A stretch of DNA of 43,634 bases from NCBI GenBank assembly GCA_021160725.1, contig JAGHCA010000039.1, positions 1 through 43,634 on the forward strand, in the 5' to 3' direction. Position 1 is the stretch's first letter. Each line of letters begins with the position of its first letter. A program made the position numbers and the translations under genes. Below, one piece after another: positions 25,041 through 33,399 of this stretch. This DNA comes from Dehalococcoidia bacterium (GTDB taxonomy: Bacteria > Chloroflexota > Dehalococcoidia > GIF9 > AB-539-J10). The notes beneath the pieces were generated by a model that searched no databases, was not told where the DNA came from, and saw nothing but the letters and a program-made list of their open reading frames with translations.

Positions 25041-26600
25041 CTAACAAACCCTAAATTCCCCCAGGTCATGCCCTTTAGGACTGAGCAAATGTACAGAACA
25101 GGCAAGACAAGGATCAAAAGATCTCACAATGCGCACAATCTCAAAGGGGTTAGCTTCATCCCTTATATTGGTGCCAGTGATAGCCTGCTCTAATGGTCCA
25201 GGTTGGTCATTATCATCCCTGGGAGAAATATTCCAAGTTGATGGAGTAACAACCTGATAATTAGCAATCTTGCCTTCTTGTATCTCCATCCAGTGCCCCA
25301 AGGCACCCCTCGCTGCACCGACCAATCCCATTCCAGTAGTCTCCTCAGGGAGTTTATAGTTTATGTAAGCTGACTCACCAGGCTTGAGCTCTAGAACCCA
25401 GCCGGCCATGGCATCGGCTATGATTTTGGTTTCTAAGGCTCGAGCAAGATTACGCCCCATTACAGAAAACATCTTGTCGGGTCTTAGATTTGCCTGCGAT
25501 AAGGCGGAATCAACTAGGCTCTTAACCTCAGGATTGTCACCGACATAGTTGACCATGATTCGAGCCAATGGCCCAACTTCAAAAACTGCCTTATCATAGC
25601 GAGGCGATTTTAGCCAGGAATAAGCCCCCTTCTTCTCTTCGTCAGGAACAACATCTCCACGGGAGGGATGTCTGCCGCTGATAGAATCAGCATACCAGGA
25701 ATGTTTCACTTCTTCGGTAATTTTAGTTGGATCGAGTTCACTATACTTAAGATTAGTTGCGGTGGTCCCAGGCTTAAAAAATCTGTTTCTCTTGGTGAGA
25801 TCTGCTTCCTTTCCATCCATCTCATAGGAACCATAGGCAAGCAAATTTCCACAGCCACGACCAATCTCAAAATAATCCGAGTAAACCTGGGCTATCACCA
25901 GCACATCAGGGAGGTATACATTATCAATAAACTCCTGAAGCTCCTTCAACTTCCACAGGAAGGATGTTATATTATCAACTGTGGGTACAGAAGCAACTCC
26001 GCCGGGCATTATGCCCACGTTGTGAGGCATCTTTCCACCGAACAGGGCAAGCATCTCCTGGCTTTTACGACGCATGTCGAACGCCGAGACATAGTGCGCT
26101 ACCGCTTGTTCATTAGCTTCATCGGACAGGCGATAATCACCTTCATAACGGGGTACAAAAGGCCCGAGTTCCCCGCGGGCAATGAAGTTCTTTATTGAAT
26201 TTAAGGCTGGATTATTTCCCTCATACTTTGCTAATCTAGCCACATCTACATAATCAAGAGCCACCAGGTGATAAAAATGAAGGATGTGGTCAGCAATATG
26301 GGCTGCCCCCAGAATTAGATTACGAATAATTCTTCCGTTGTCGGGAATTTTATCAGCGATGCCGAAGGCACTATCCAGGTTTAAAGCGGCAGCAATAGAA
26401 TGACTTGTGGGGCAAACTCCACAAATACGTTGTGTTATTCGCTGGGCATCACGAGGATCTCTGCCTCTCAGGATCAGCTCTAAGCCGCGGAACAACGTTC
26501 CTGAACTTTTAGCCTCTTTTACTTTACCATCCTCAACTACTGCCTCCACCTTAAGATGTCCCTCAATACGACTTACCGGATCGATTATAATCTTGCCCAT
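25041..26600 (-). CDS. [NiFe] hydrogenase large (catalytic) subunit
   Basis: A 519-residue protein with both nickel-ligand motifs: RICGVCPTSH near residue 58 and DPCLACSVH near the C terminus. A 15-residue tail ending EFRVC follows the last His and is the expected cleavage product of the protease encoded next. The sequence style (IDPVSRIEGHLKVE, WVLELKPGESAY) fits group 1/2-type hydrogenases. With no export signal on the small subunit it should be cytoplasmic. The start ATG overlaps the small-subunit stop by 1 base (TAATG). The electron acceptor is not obvious; MetV/MetF downstream are candidates. Confidence 0.94.
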   Translation of the reverse strand: MGKIIIDPVSRIEGHLKVEAVVEDGKVKEAKSSGTLFRGLELILRGRDPRDAQRITQRICGVCPTSHSIAAALNLDSAFGIADKIPDNGRIIRNLILGAAHIADHILHFYHLVALDYVDVARLAKYEGNNPALNSIKNFIARGELGPFVPRYEGDYRLSDEANEQAVAHYVSAFDMRRKSQEMLALFGGKMPHNVGIMPGGVASVPTVDNITSFLWKLKELQEFIDNVYLPDVLVIAQVYSDYFEIGRGCGNLLAYGSYEMDGKEADLTKRNRFFKPGTTATNLKYSELDPTKITEEVKHSWYADSISGRHPSRGDVVPDEEKKGAYSWLKSPRYDKAVFEVGPLARIMVNYVGDNPEVKSLVDSALSQANLRPDKMFSVMGRNLARALETKIIADAMAGWVLELKPGESAYINYKLPEETTGMGLVGAARGALGHWMEIQEGKIANYQVVTPSTWNISPRDDNDQPGPLEQAITGTNIRDEANPFEIVRIVRSFDPCLACSVHLLSPKGHDLGEFRVC

Positions 26601-27469
26601 TAATTCACCTCTCCCTCTGGCAGAGCAACTTCGCTAACTTTCTCGTAAAGCGGAGATATGTCAAAGAACTCGGGCTCGGTACAGCCAATACAAGTAGCAC
26701 CACAACCTACACACCAATTCACTTTATTGTTCCACAACCTCAGAGGACAATCAGCATGAGTTATAGGACCCCTACACCCTAATTCGTAATTGCAGCCGGG
26801 ATCGCCAAACTTTTTGGCAAACTTATTCTCATCATAGTAGGCTCGCCGTGGACAGTTTTCGTGGATGGTTTGTCCATAGAAAGCCTTGGGGCGGCTATGT
26901 TCATCCAAATCATCCGGCTCCGGCAAGCCGGAAAGCAGGATGGTTGCCACTGTGCCTACAAACCAGTCAGGATGTGGCGGGCAACCGGGGACATTTACTA
27001 ATGGAGTACTGATACCCTTGGCTTGAAGAACCTCACCGACGCTGCGACACTGAGTAGGGTTAGGATATGCAGCAGGAATTCCCCCAAAAGCAGCACAGCT
27101 ACCCAAAGCAATAACTGCCAGCGCATCCTTAGCCAACGTTTCAATCCACGCTTTCATAGTCACTGGCCTACCATCTTGCTCTCCAACCACCCCATAGATA
27201 CCATCTTTAGCTGTAGGTATAGCCCCTTCTACAATGAGAATGTAACCTCCCTTTTTCTTCTTCGATGTATCCACCATAACCTCAATGGCAGGTGCTCCCG
27301 CGCCTGCCATTACAGTAGGATGAAACCTCAGATTTATATGACAGCCTGGGAGCACTTCATCAACCAAGAGGTTTTTAATAGAGGGATTTATAACATTGAG
27401 AAGAGAAACTGAGCATCCAGTACAGCCAGCGGCCTGCAACCATATCGCCGGATATTCTTTTGTATCCAT
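26600..27469 (-). CDS. [NiFe] hydrogenase small subunit, no export signal
   Basis: A 289-residue small subunit binding three iron-sulfur clusters. The proximal-cluster motif AGCTGCSVSLLN starts at residue 14, with ALGSCAAFGG and NVPGCPPHP further on; the medial and distal region is near the C terminus (CNYELGCRG, CPLRLWNN, CIGCTEPEFFD). The chain starts directly at the mature region: there is no twin-arginine leader and no C-terminal membrane helix. The enzyme is thus soluble and cytoplasmic, unlike classical group 1 uptake enzymes. SD GAGG lies before the ATG. It heads the unit hydrogenase-protease-metV-metV*-metF-DUF3786. Confidence 0.93.
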   Translation of the reverse strand: MDTKEYPAIWLQAAGCTGCSVSLLNVINPSIKNLLVDEVLPGCHINLRFHPTVMAGAGAPAIEVMVDTSKKKKGGYILIVEGAIPTAKDGIYGVVGEQDGRPVTMKAWIETLAKDALAVIALGSCAAFGGIPAAYPNPTQCRSVGEVLQAKGISTPLVNVPGCPPHPDWFVGTVATILLSGLPEPDDLDEHSRPKAFYGQTIHENCPRRAYYDENKFAKKFGDPGCNYELGCRGPITHADCPLRLWNNKVNWCVGCGATCIGCTEPEFFDISPLYEKVSEVALPEGEVN

Positions 27470-27666
27470 AAGTCCTCACCGCCTTTCTATAAAATTCAAC
27501 ATATCCGGGCAAAATATTCATCAGGAAGGATATTTCCCCATTCCAAATTCCTTTAATCATAAAGGTAAGCCCTCGGTTATTCGGTTATTCCTTCCACCTT
27601 CAATCGAAGAGGAGATTCTTTGAGCTCCATGGCACTAATTCTTAATTGCAACTTCTACAGTGCTAC

Positions 27667-28431
27667 TCATACTGCGCCCTTATGAATGAGACCTGCTTTA
27701 GCTAAGATTTCTTTAACCGACTGTAAAGCAGGTGAGTTCTCAGACAATTCCAAGAGCGGTTTGCCCTTCAAATTATATTCCTTCACCTCAGGGTCATATT
27801 CTATTCTCGCTAGATAAGTTTCTCCGCTGCTTCGCAAATATTCTTCTGTCTCCTCGGTGAACTTGTAGTTGCCCACAAGATAGAGGTGATGGTAATTCAC
27901 CCTCAACTCCTTGGCAATATCTAAGACCCTTCTTATATGCTTCACCGATTTCTCCGAGGGGTCTAAAATCACAAACAGGTCATCTATGTCCACCACCACC
28001 TTGCGATTGAAATGCTCTAATCCTGCAGGAGAGTCTAATATCACCTCTTCATAATCTTGAACTACAGTGGGCATGAAGTCTTTAAGCACTGCATCTGGGG
28101 CACAATAACAGCCTACAGCAAACTTTGTCCCCAAGCTGATAAAATCAAATCCTCCGTCCCTATACAAACAATCGTCCAAAACTCGAGACAATAATTCTGA
28201 GAAGACATTATAACCGGAGCGGCCAACCCTCTCTCGTGCAAATTCGTACAGCATGGCTGAAATGGTCTTCTTTCCATTTGCTTCCAAATCTATTCCAAGC
28301 ATATCGGCTAGGCTCTCATCGGGATCCATGTCTATAAGGAGCTTAGGAGAATTCAAACATCTGCTAGCCAAAGCTGCGAAGGTTGACTTTCCTGTGCCCC
28401 CTCTTCCAGTACAGACAATTACATCACCCAT
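27667..28431 (-). CDS. cooC: CooC-type nickel-insertion ATPase 1
   Basis: A 254-residue MinD/CooC-like ATPase. Walker A near the N terminus is TGRGGTGKSTFAAL (deviant type), DMDP follows as in CooC, a metal-binding Cys pair is in GCYCAPDA, and DSPAGLEHFNR is the Walker B region. CooC loads nickel into CO dehydrogenase. It is closely related to the neighbour at 28603-29358, from which it is separated by 171 bases, and it lies between the ACS operon and the hydrogenase genes. There is no good SD before its ATG. Confidence 0.87.
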   Translation of the reverse strand: MGDVIVCTGRGGTGKSTFAALASRCLNSPKLLIDMDPDESLADMLGIDLEANGKKTISAMLYEFARERVGRSGYNVFSELLSRVLDDCLYRDGGFDFISLGTKFAVGCYCAPDAVLKDFMPTVVQDYEEVILDSPAGLEHFNRKVVVDIDDLFVILDPSEKSVKHIRRVLDIAKELRVNYHHLYLVGNYKFTEETEEYLRSSGETYLARIEYDPEVKEYNLKGKPLLELSENSPALQSVKEILAKAGLIHKGAV

Positions 28432-28602
28432 ATTCTTATAGCTATCTATTTAGCGCTCTTATCCTAACTATTCTAATTTTGCCGTGACCTGTTTTATGTA
28501 AGCCATTTACATCCTGCATTGCTGACAAATCAGCTTACTCCCTCTTGTTTTCTGTAGCGACATATAGCAATCATAGACGTTATCAGTTCATTCCTGCTTA
28601 AT

Positions 28603-29358
28603 CTAATATCCTGCTTTAGTCAGAATCTCTTTGACCGAAACCAGAGCAGGTGAATCTACCGGCAATCCTAGAAGTGATTTGCCTTCCAAGTTATACTCTT
28701 CCACGTTGGCGTCATATTCTATTTTGCCCAAGTAAATCTCGCCACTCTTTTTTAGATACTCTTCTGCTCCTTGGTCAAACTCATAATTGGCTACCAAATA
28801 AAAGTGATCATATTTGGTCCCTACTTCCTCCATGATTTTTTTTATTCGCGGTATGTGCTTTAATGATTTTTCAGAGAGATCACATATGACAAACAGGTCG
28901 TTTATGATAGGGACAATATTTCGGTTCAAGTGCTCCACTCCGGCTGGTGAATCTACTACTATGTTAGTATAGTTCTGAGCTAACTTGGGAATGGTTTTCT
29001 TCAGTAATTCGTCTGGAAAGCAAAGACAGCCTTCGGTCAACTTTGTTCCCAACGTAATGAGATCAAAAGCTCTATCCTCGTATAGACACTCACTCCACAG
29101 CAAAGAGTTCATCATATCTTGAGTTGTAATCAAAGAACTGCCCTTGCCGCTTTTTCTTTTTTCGACAACTTCATAAAGGGCTTCGCAAACAGTCTTCTTC
29201 CCCTCCTTATGGAAATCAAATCCAAGCATATCAGCAAGGCTGAGATCGGGGTCGAGGTCAATAAGCAAAGAAGGAGGCTTCAGATATCTACTAATCAAGG
29301 CGACAAAAGTCGATTTTCCTACGCCTCCCCTTCCAGTACAGACAATTCTCCTAGACAT
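28603..29358 (-). CDS. cooC: CooC-type nickel-insertion ATPase 2
   Basis: A 251-residue paralogue of the preceding entry: Walker A TGRGGVGKSTFVAL, DLDPDLSLADML, Cys pair in GCLCFPDE, and DSPAGVEHLNRN. It ends with the same ILTKAG-type tail. Its ATG overlaps the nuoF stop (TAATG), so it is the last gene of the acsE-acsD-cdhA-cdhB-cdhC-acsC-nuoE-nuoF-cooC operon. Two copies could serve different nickel sites (CODH C-cluster and ACS A-cluster), or reflect simple duplication. Confidence 0.88.
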   Translation of the reverse strand: MSRRIVCTGRGGVGKSTFVALISRYLKPPSLLIDLDPDLSLADMLGFDFHKEGKKTVCEALYEVVEKRKSGKGSSLITTQDMMNSLLWSECLYEDRAFDLITLGTKLTEGCLCFPDELLKKTIPKLAQNYTNIVVDSPAGVEHLNRNIVPIINDLFVICDLSEKSLKHIPRIKKIMEEVGTKYDHFYLVANYEFDQGAEEYLKKSGEIYLGKIEYDANVEEYNLEGKSLLGLPVDSPALVSVKEILTKAGY

Positions 29359-31277
29359 TACACCACCTGTTGCGCTATGCCTCGTTCTTTAGCTGCTAGA
29401 TCTTGTGGAGGAAGTTGAGTAATAGGTGATAACTTTACTACTGCATCATATTCGGGAGGGCAAACATCCATACAGGTACCGCAATTAACACACTTTTCTT
29501 GATCAATAACCTTTGTCTTCCCTTTTTCGCCTTTAATTGCCTCAGTGGGGCAGGTAAGGACGCAATGCTCACAGCTTCTTTCGCATTTATCTGGCAAGAT
29601 GTAGTAAGCAGTGAGTTTGGGACATACTTTGGCGGGGCAGCACTTCTCCAGAATATGAGCTTCATATTCGTCTCTGAAGTAACGCAGGGTTGTGAGGACA
29701 GGATTGGGAGCTGTTCTACCCAAGCCACAAAGCGATCCTGCCTTAACATCCTCAGCCAATGCAAGGAGCAGGTCGATATCCTCTATTTTGCCTCGGCCAG
29801 CCGTGATGTCCTCCAAAATGTGTAGCATTTGCAAAGTCCCCAAGCGACACATAGTGCACTTGCCGCAAGACTCCTTGGTTGAGAAATCAAGAAAGAACTT
29901 CGCAGCATCGACCATGCAATTATCTTCATCCATGACAATCATACCACCCGAACCCATCATCGAGCCAGCCTCTCGAAGGGAATCATAATCAATAGGGATG
30001 TCAAGCAAAGTCTTGGGGAGACATCCCCCCGAAGGCCCTCCTATCTGTATTGCTTTAAACTGCTTGCTCTTAGCAATTCCACCACCGATGTCATAAATAA
30101 GCTCATGAAGTGTTGTTCCCATAGGCACTTCTGCTAACCCCGAATTAATCACTTTGCCTGCTAGGGTAAACACTGCTGTGCCCTTGCTTCCATCAGTGCC
30201 GATAGAGGTAAACCAATCCCCCCTTCGCTCAATTATCAAAGGAACATAAGCAAAGGTCTTCACATTGTTTAATAGAGTAGGTTTATCCCATAATCCAAGC
30301 TCGGCAGGATAAGGTGGCCTGGGTTTAGGTGTGCTCATTCTCCCTTCAACAGCCGCTATCAGTGCTGTTTCTTCACCAGAGACAAAAGCACCAGCGCCGG
30401 CTGCTATCTCGATATGGAAACCAAAACCACTCCCTAAGATGTTATTCCCCAGGAAACCTAGTTCCCCGGCTTGCTTTAAAGCAATCTGGATACGCTCAAT
30501 AGCCAAAGGATATTCAGCGCGGACGTAGATATAGCCCTGTTCGGCACCTACGGCGTAGCCGGCAATAATCATACCCTCAATAACTTGATGCGGATCGCTT
30601 TCCAAAACGACCCGATCCATAAAAGCACCGGGGTCTCCTTCATCAGCATTGCATATGACATATTTTGGTGTGCTTCCAGCCTTACGGCATAGCTCCCACT
30701 TCCGATGGGTAGGAAATCCAGCCCCCCCTCTTCCTCGCAACCCAGATTTCTTCAGCTCCTCAATTATCTCATCAGGCGACATCTTTAACGTTCTCTCCAA
30801 ACCTCTATATCCACCATTGGCAATGTAGTGATTTATATTTTCAGGGTCTATGTAGCCACAGCGGGATAGTATAAGGCGAAGCTCACGCTCAAATCTGGGA
30901 AGCTCGGGAATGTAGATTGCTTCCCCATCACCTCCTTCAAAGGTGCCTAGGGCAAGCTCTAGGCACGGGTCATCGCCGGCAACATAACCTTCCACGAGTC
31001 GGGGTACAATCTCCGGAGTCACATTGGCATACACAACACGAAGAGAACCAGCCTTGGATATAACAACCAAAGGGTCAGCGTAGCAGAGACCCGTGCAGCC
31101 AACCTGGATAATCGGGACCTCCAGCCTTTGTCGCGTTAGCTCTTTTTTAAAGGCGTCAACCACATCCAGGGCACCGGCTGCCCGCCCACAAGTAGCTGTA
31201 CCGACAAGAATGTAGCTACCCCGCTGCAGAGCTTCCCATTCCGACTTCGCTTTATTAGTAATTTCCGCGAAAGTCAT
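29358..31277 (-). CDS. NuoF-like NAD(P)H/FMN subunit in the ACS operon
   Basis: About 639 residues, with the same architecture as the FDH-linked NuoF: thioredoxin-like [2Fe-2S] domain (GTATCGRAAGALDV, GCTGLCYADP), FMN/NADH core (GLRGRGGAGFPTH, CNADEGDPGAFMDR), N3-type cluster (CGKCTMCRLGTLQM, SLCGLGRTAP) and two C-terminal ferredoxin motifs. The first of these is unusual, CERSCEHCVLTCP: one residue more between the first two cysteines than the normal C-x2-C. The frame opens at TTG 31292, but ATG 31277 matches the start of the paralogue (MTFAEI versus MSFEEI). It probably links CODH-derived ferredoxin with NAD(P)H; this is inferred from position. Confidence 0.9.
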   Translation of the reverse strand: MTFAEITNKAKSEWEALQRGSYILVGTATCGRAAGALDVVDAFKKELTRQRLEVPIIQVGCTGLCYADPLVVISKAGSLRVVYANVTPEIVPRLVEGYVAGDDPCLELALGTFEGGDGEAIYIPELPRFERELRLILSRCGYIDPENINHYIANGGYRGLERTLKMSPDEIIEELKKSGLRGRGGAGFPTHRKWELCRKAGSTPKYVICNADEGDPGAFMDRVVLESDPHQVIEGMIIAGYAVGAEQGYIYVRAEYPLAIERIQIALKQAGELGFLGNNILGSGFGFHIEIAAGAGAFVSGEETALIAAVEGRMSTPKPRPPYPAELGLWDKPTLLNNVKTFAYVPLIIERRGDWFTSIGTDGSKGTAVFTLAGKVINSGLAEVPMGTTLHELIYDIGGGIAKSKQFKAIQIGGPSGGCLPKTLLDIPIDYDSLREAGSMMGSGGMIVMDEDNCMVDAAKFFLDFSTKESCGKCTMCRLGTLQMLHILEDITAGRGKIEDIDLLLALAEDVKAGSLCGLGRTAPNPVLTTLRYFRDEYEAHILEKCCPAKVCPKLTAYYILPDKCERSCEHCVLTCPTEAIKGEKGKTKVIDQEKCVNCGTCMDVCPPEYDAVVKLSPITQLPPQDLAAKERGIAQQVV

Positions 31278-31304
31278 CTTAACCAATATCAAGATTCAAA
31301 GGTA

Positions 31305-31355
31305 AAAATGCAAAGTGATAGGCCAAGCATTGAAAATAACACATTTCTGCATTTT
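31305..31355. repeat. Short AT-rich inverted repeat between nuoE and nuoF
   Basis: AAAATGCA (31305-31312) and TGCATTTT (31348-31355) are perfect 8-base arms in the gap between these two ACS-operon genes. The whole gap is rich in TTTTGAATT-like words and resembles the larger element at 33270-33387. Confidence 0.35.
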
Positions 31356-31373
31356 GAATTGTAATTTTGATTT

Positions 31374-31889
31374 TTAACTTTTGCTCTTTGATTTCCCTTC
31401 TTTAGGCTCGCCTTGAGCTTCTTGTTTATACGGTATTAAAGCCTCCTCCATCTTAAAGGGTGTCATCCTAGGATAAATTTTATCCTTTACTACTACGACA
31501 GGGGCCAGCATGCAACACCCGATACAAGCCACCCTTTCCAAGCTGAAGTTACCATCCTCGGTGGTTTCGCCTACCTTGATATCTAACTCACGCTCCAGGG
31601 CTTCTAAAATAAGTTTACCCCCCGCTAAGTGGCAGGCAGTTCCCATACAAACCATGATATGGTATTTTCCTAACGGAACAAAACGAAACTGATTATAAAA
31701 GGTAGCAACTCCCCAGACCTCAACCACTGGCATCCCCAAGAAACCAGCAATTTCCTGCATCGCTTTCCTGGGGAGATATCCCAGCTTTGTCTGAACTTCT
31801 TGCAATAGCGGGATTAAATTTTTCTCTTCTTTTTTATGCGAGCTTAAAATCTCAGCTATCGTTTGGCTAGCCTGTTTCTCTGTAATCAT
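31374..31889 (-). CDS. NuoE-like [2Fe-2S] subunit in the ACS operon
   Basis: A 171-residue NuoE/HndA-type protein: helical N terminus (LIPLLQEVQTKLGYLP), MGTACHLAGG and VACIGCCMLAPVVV for the [2Fe-2S] cluster, and a basic C-terminal tail (EGKSKSKS). Its ATG overlaps the acsC stop by 4 bases (ATGA), so it belongs to the CODH/ACS transcript rather than to the hydrogenase or FDH. It pairs with the NuoF gene 96 bases downstream. Confidence 0.9.
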   Translation of the reverse strand: MITEKQASQTIAEILSSHKKEEKNLIPLLQEVQTKLGYLPRKAMQEIAGFLGMPVVEVWGVATFYNQFRFVPLGKYHIMVCMGTACHLAGGKLILEALERELDIKVGETTEDGNFSLERVACIGCCMLAPVVVVKDKIYPRMTPFKMEEALIPYKQEAQGEPKEGKSKSKS

Positions 31890-33250
31890 CCTTTAAGTTG
31901 CTTAGCAAATCCAGGCAAAAAGGCCCCTATTCCAGTCGTTTCCTTGGGTCCAACTATTATTTCCCATTCAAGGTTCAAAGCATCTTCCAGCTCACCTTTG
32001 ATTCTGGCCACCTTCCCCGGGATAACTAGTTTCCTATGCTTCACCTTATCTGCAACGCCACATTTCTTGATAAATGTTCCTATAGAATCGCCGCTAAACT
32101 TACCTGCCGCCCAGGCACTGAGGACACCAAGTCCTTCCGCATCCTTAACACAAACATAGGCAGGAATCTTAGTAGCCTCAACAGCAGATGAGACAAGGAA
32201 ATAGGTCAAAGCCCAGTTTGAAGTAACAAGGACCGGGGAATATTCATCAGGTTCTCCCACTTCATAATACTTCTCTTCTACTGCCATAGGAAAACGAGGG
32301 TCAGTATAGATATTAAGCCGTTGAACCAGAAGAGGAAGTAGAGAATACTGGTCAAAATCAGAAAGGACAATGATACCAGCCCATTTAGGTATATACGCCG
32401 AGGCTAAGAGTATTTCCTTCAGTCCATCCTGGGACATGAAACAAGGAAAGGCAATAGTGGGATAGCCAAGTGGCCTGAAACCATGCTTTAGCGCTGCCCT
32501 TCTGATAAAAGTTTGGTCTCTTATTGCCTCCAGCAAGTTTTTAGAACCGGGGTTTAAAACCAGTTCCTCAATCCCAGAATCTTTCAACTTGGTAGTTAAA
32601 GGAACCAGTTCCTCAATACTATCTCCCCGAAGACCAACAGGAGTAAGGTTCGCTTTAATCTTGAGAATGGCCTCATCAACGTTTTCCTTTGTTATAGGAT
32701 AGAGAAGCGGATGTCTATCTGCACATATGTCCCGTGCCGCAAATAAAGCATCCATATCTTCTGAGATTAAGACCATACCTAAGTTTGTTGAATCATAAAT
32801 TTTCTTCACCAAAGCTAAGAACCTGTTCTTGTTCCCTGATCCATAATAAGGTGCCAGGAGGTCTGCCTTTAGGTTCACACTAACCCAGGGAAATTGCAAT
32901 TCCTGAATCTTCTTTATTTTCTCCTCTATTTTGGCATCGTCTTCCCTGTCTGAGATGAGGAGGGCAATACCTGGTGAATGGACAAAAGTCTTCTCGTGCC
33001 GATATATCACTTCTTCATTTCCGACTTTGACAGCGTTCTCCCCGGCGCCTATGGTAACAAGCTTTATCGGCGGTGCCAGAAGATCTACTAGCCTGGCTTT
33101 CACCTCCTCGGAGAGGTAAGGGCATTTGTCCACAGTAGTTCCACCTGAAGCCAGTTTCATGGCAAAGGCAAAACAAGTAGGAAAGCCACATTCCTTACAC
33201 GGCTTCCTGCCCGGGAGCATCTTTACAATCTCAGAACCCGAAATTGGCAT
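31886..33250 (-). CDS. acsC: Corrinoid iron-sulfur protein large (gamma) subunit
   Basis: A 454-residue subunit that carries the [4Fe-4S] cluster of the corrinoid protein passing methyl from AcsE to acetyl-CoA synthase. The N-terminal cluster motif is CKECGFPTCFAFAMKLASG, with the fourth Cys in DKCPYL; a TIM-barrel follows (PWVSVNLKADLLAPYY), and a C-terminal corrinoid-binding domain has VCVKDAEGLGVLSAWAAGKF and TGIGAFLPGF. It differs from classical bacterial order by lying downstream of cdhC. A 150-base spacer with a large inverted repeat precedes it. Confidence 0.94.
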   Translation of the reverse strand: MPISGSEIVKMLPGRKPCKECGFPTCFAFAMKLASGGTTVDKCPYLSEEVKARLVDLLAPPIKLVTIGAGENAVKVGNEEVIYRHEKTFVHSPGIALLISDREDDAKIEEKIKKIQELQFPWVSVNLKADLLAPYYGSGNKNRFLALVKKIYDSTNLGMVLISEDMDALFAARDICADRHPLLYPITKENVDEAILKIKANLTPVGLRGDSIEELVPLTTKLKDSGIEELVLNPGSKNLLEAIRDQTFIRRAALKHGFRPLGYPTIAFPCFMSQDGLKEILLASAYIPKWAGIIVLSDFDQYSLLPLLVQRLNIYTDPRFPMAVEEKYYEVGEPDEYSPVLVTSNWALTYFLVSSAVEATKIPAYVCVKDAEGLGVLSAWAAGKFSGDSIGTFIKKCGVADKVKHRKLVIPGKVARIKGELEDALNLEWEIIVGPKETTGIGAFLPGFAKQLKG

Positions 33251-33269
33251 GGCAAATCTCCTTCTTCGT

Positions 33270-33387
33270 TAAATTCTAAATCCTAAGCTCCAAATAATCT
33301 CCAAATTCAAATTCCGAAGGATCAAACTAATTTGAATTTTGGATTTCGGTCATTTGAATTTGTTTAGGATTTGGTACTTAGAATTTA
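33270..33387. repeat. Long imperfect inverted repeat between cdhC and acsC
   Basis: Perfect arm pairs nest in the 149-base gap: TAAATTCTAA (33270-33279) with TTAGAATTTA (33378-33387); AAATCCTAA (33278-33286) with TTAGGATTT (33364-33372); CAAATTCAAAT (33302-33312) with ATTTGAATTTG (33352-33362). The transcript could form a long AT-rich hairpin. There is no transposase, and the words are degenerate repeats (AAATTC, AAATCC), so it may be a MITE-like or REP-like element. Confidence 0.6.
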
Positions 33388-33399
33388 GTATTTCCCCTT

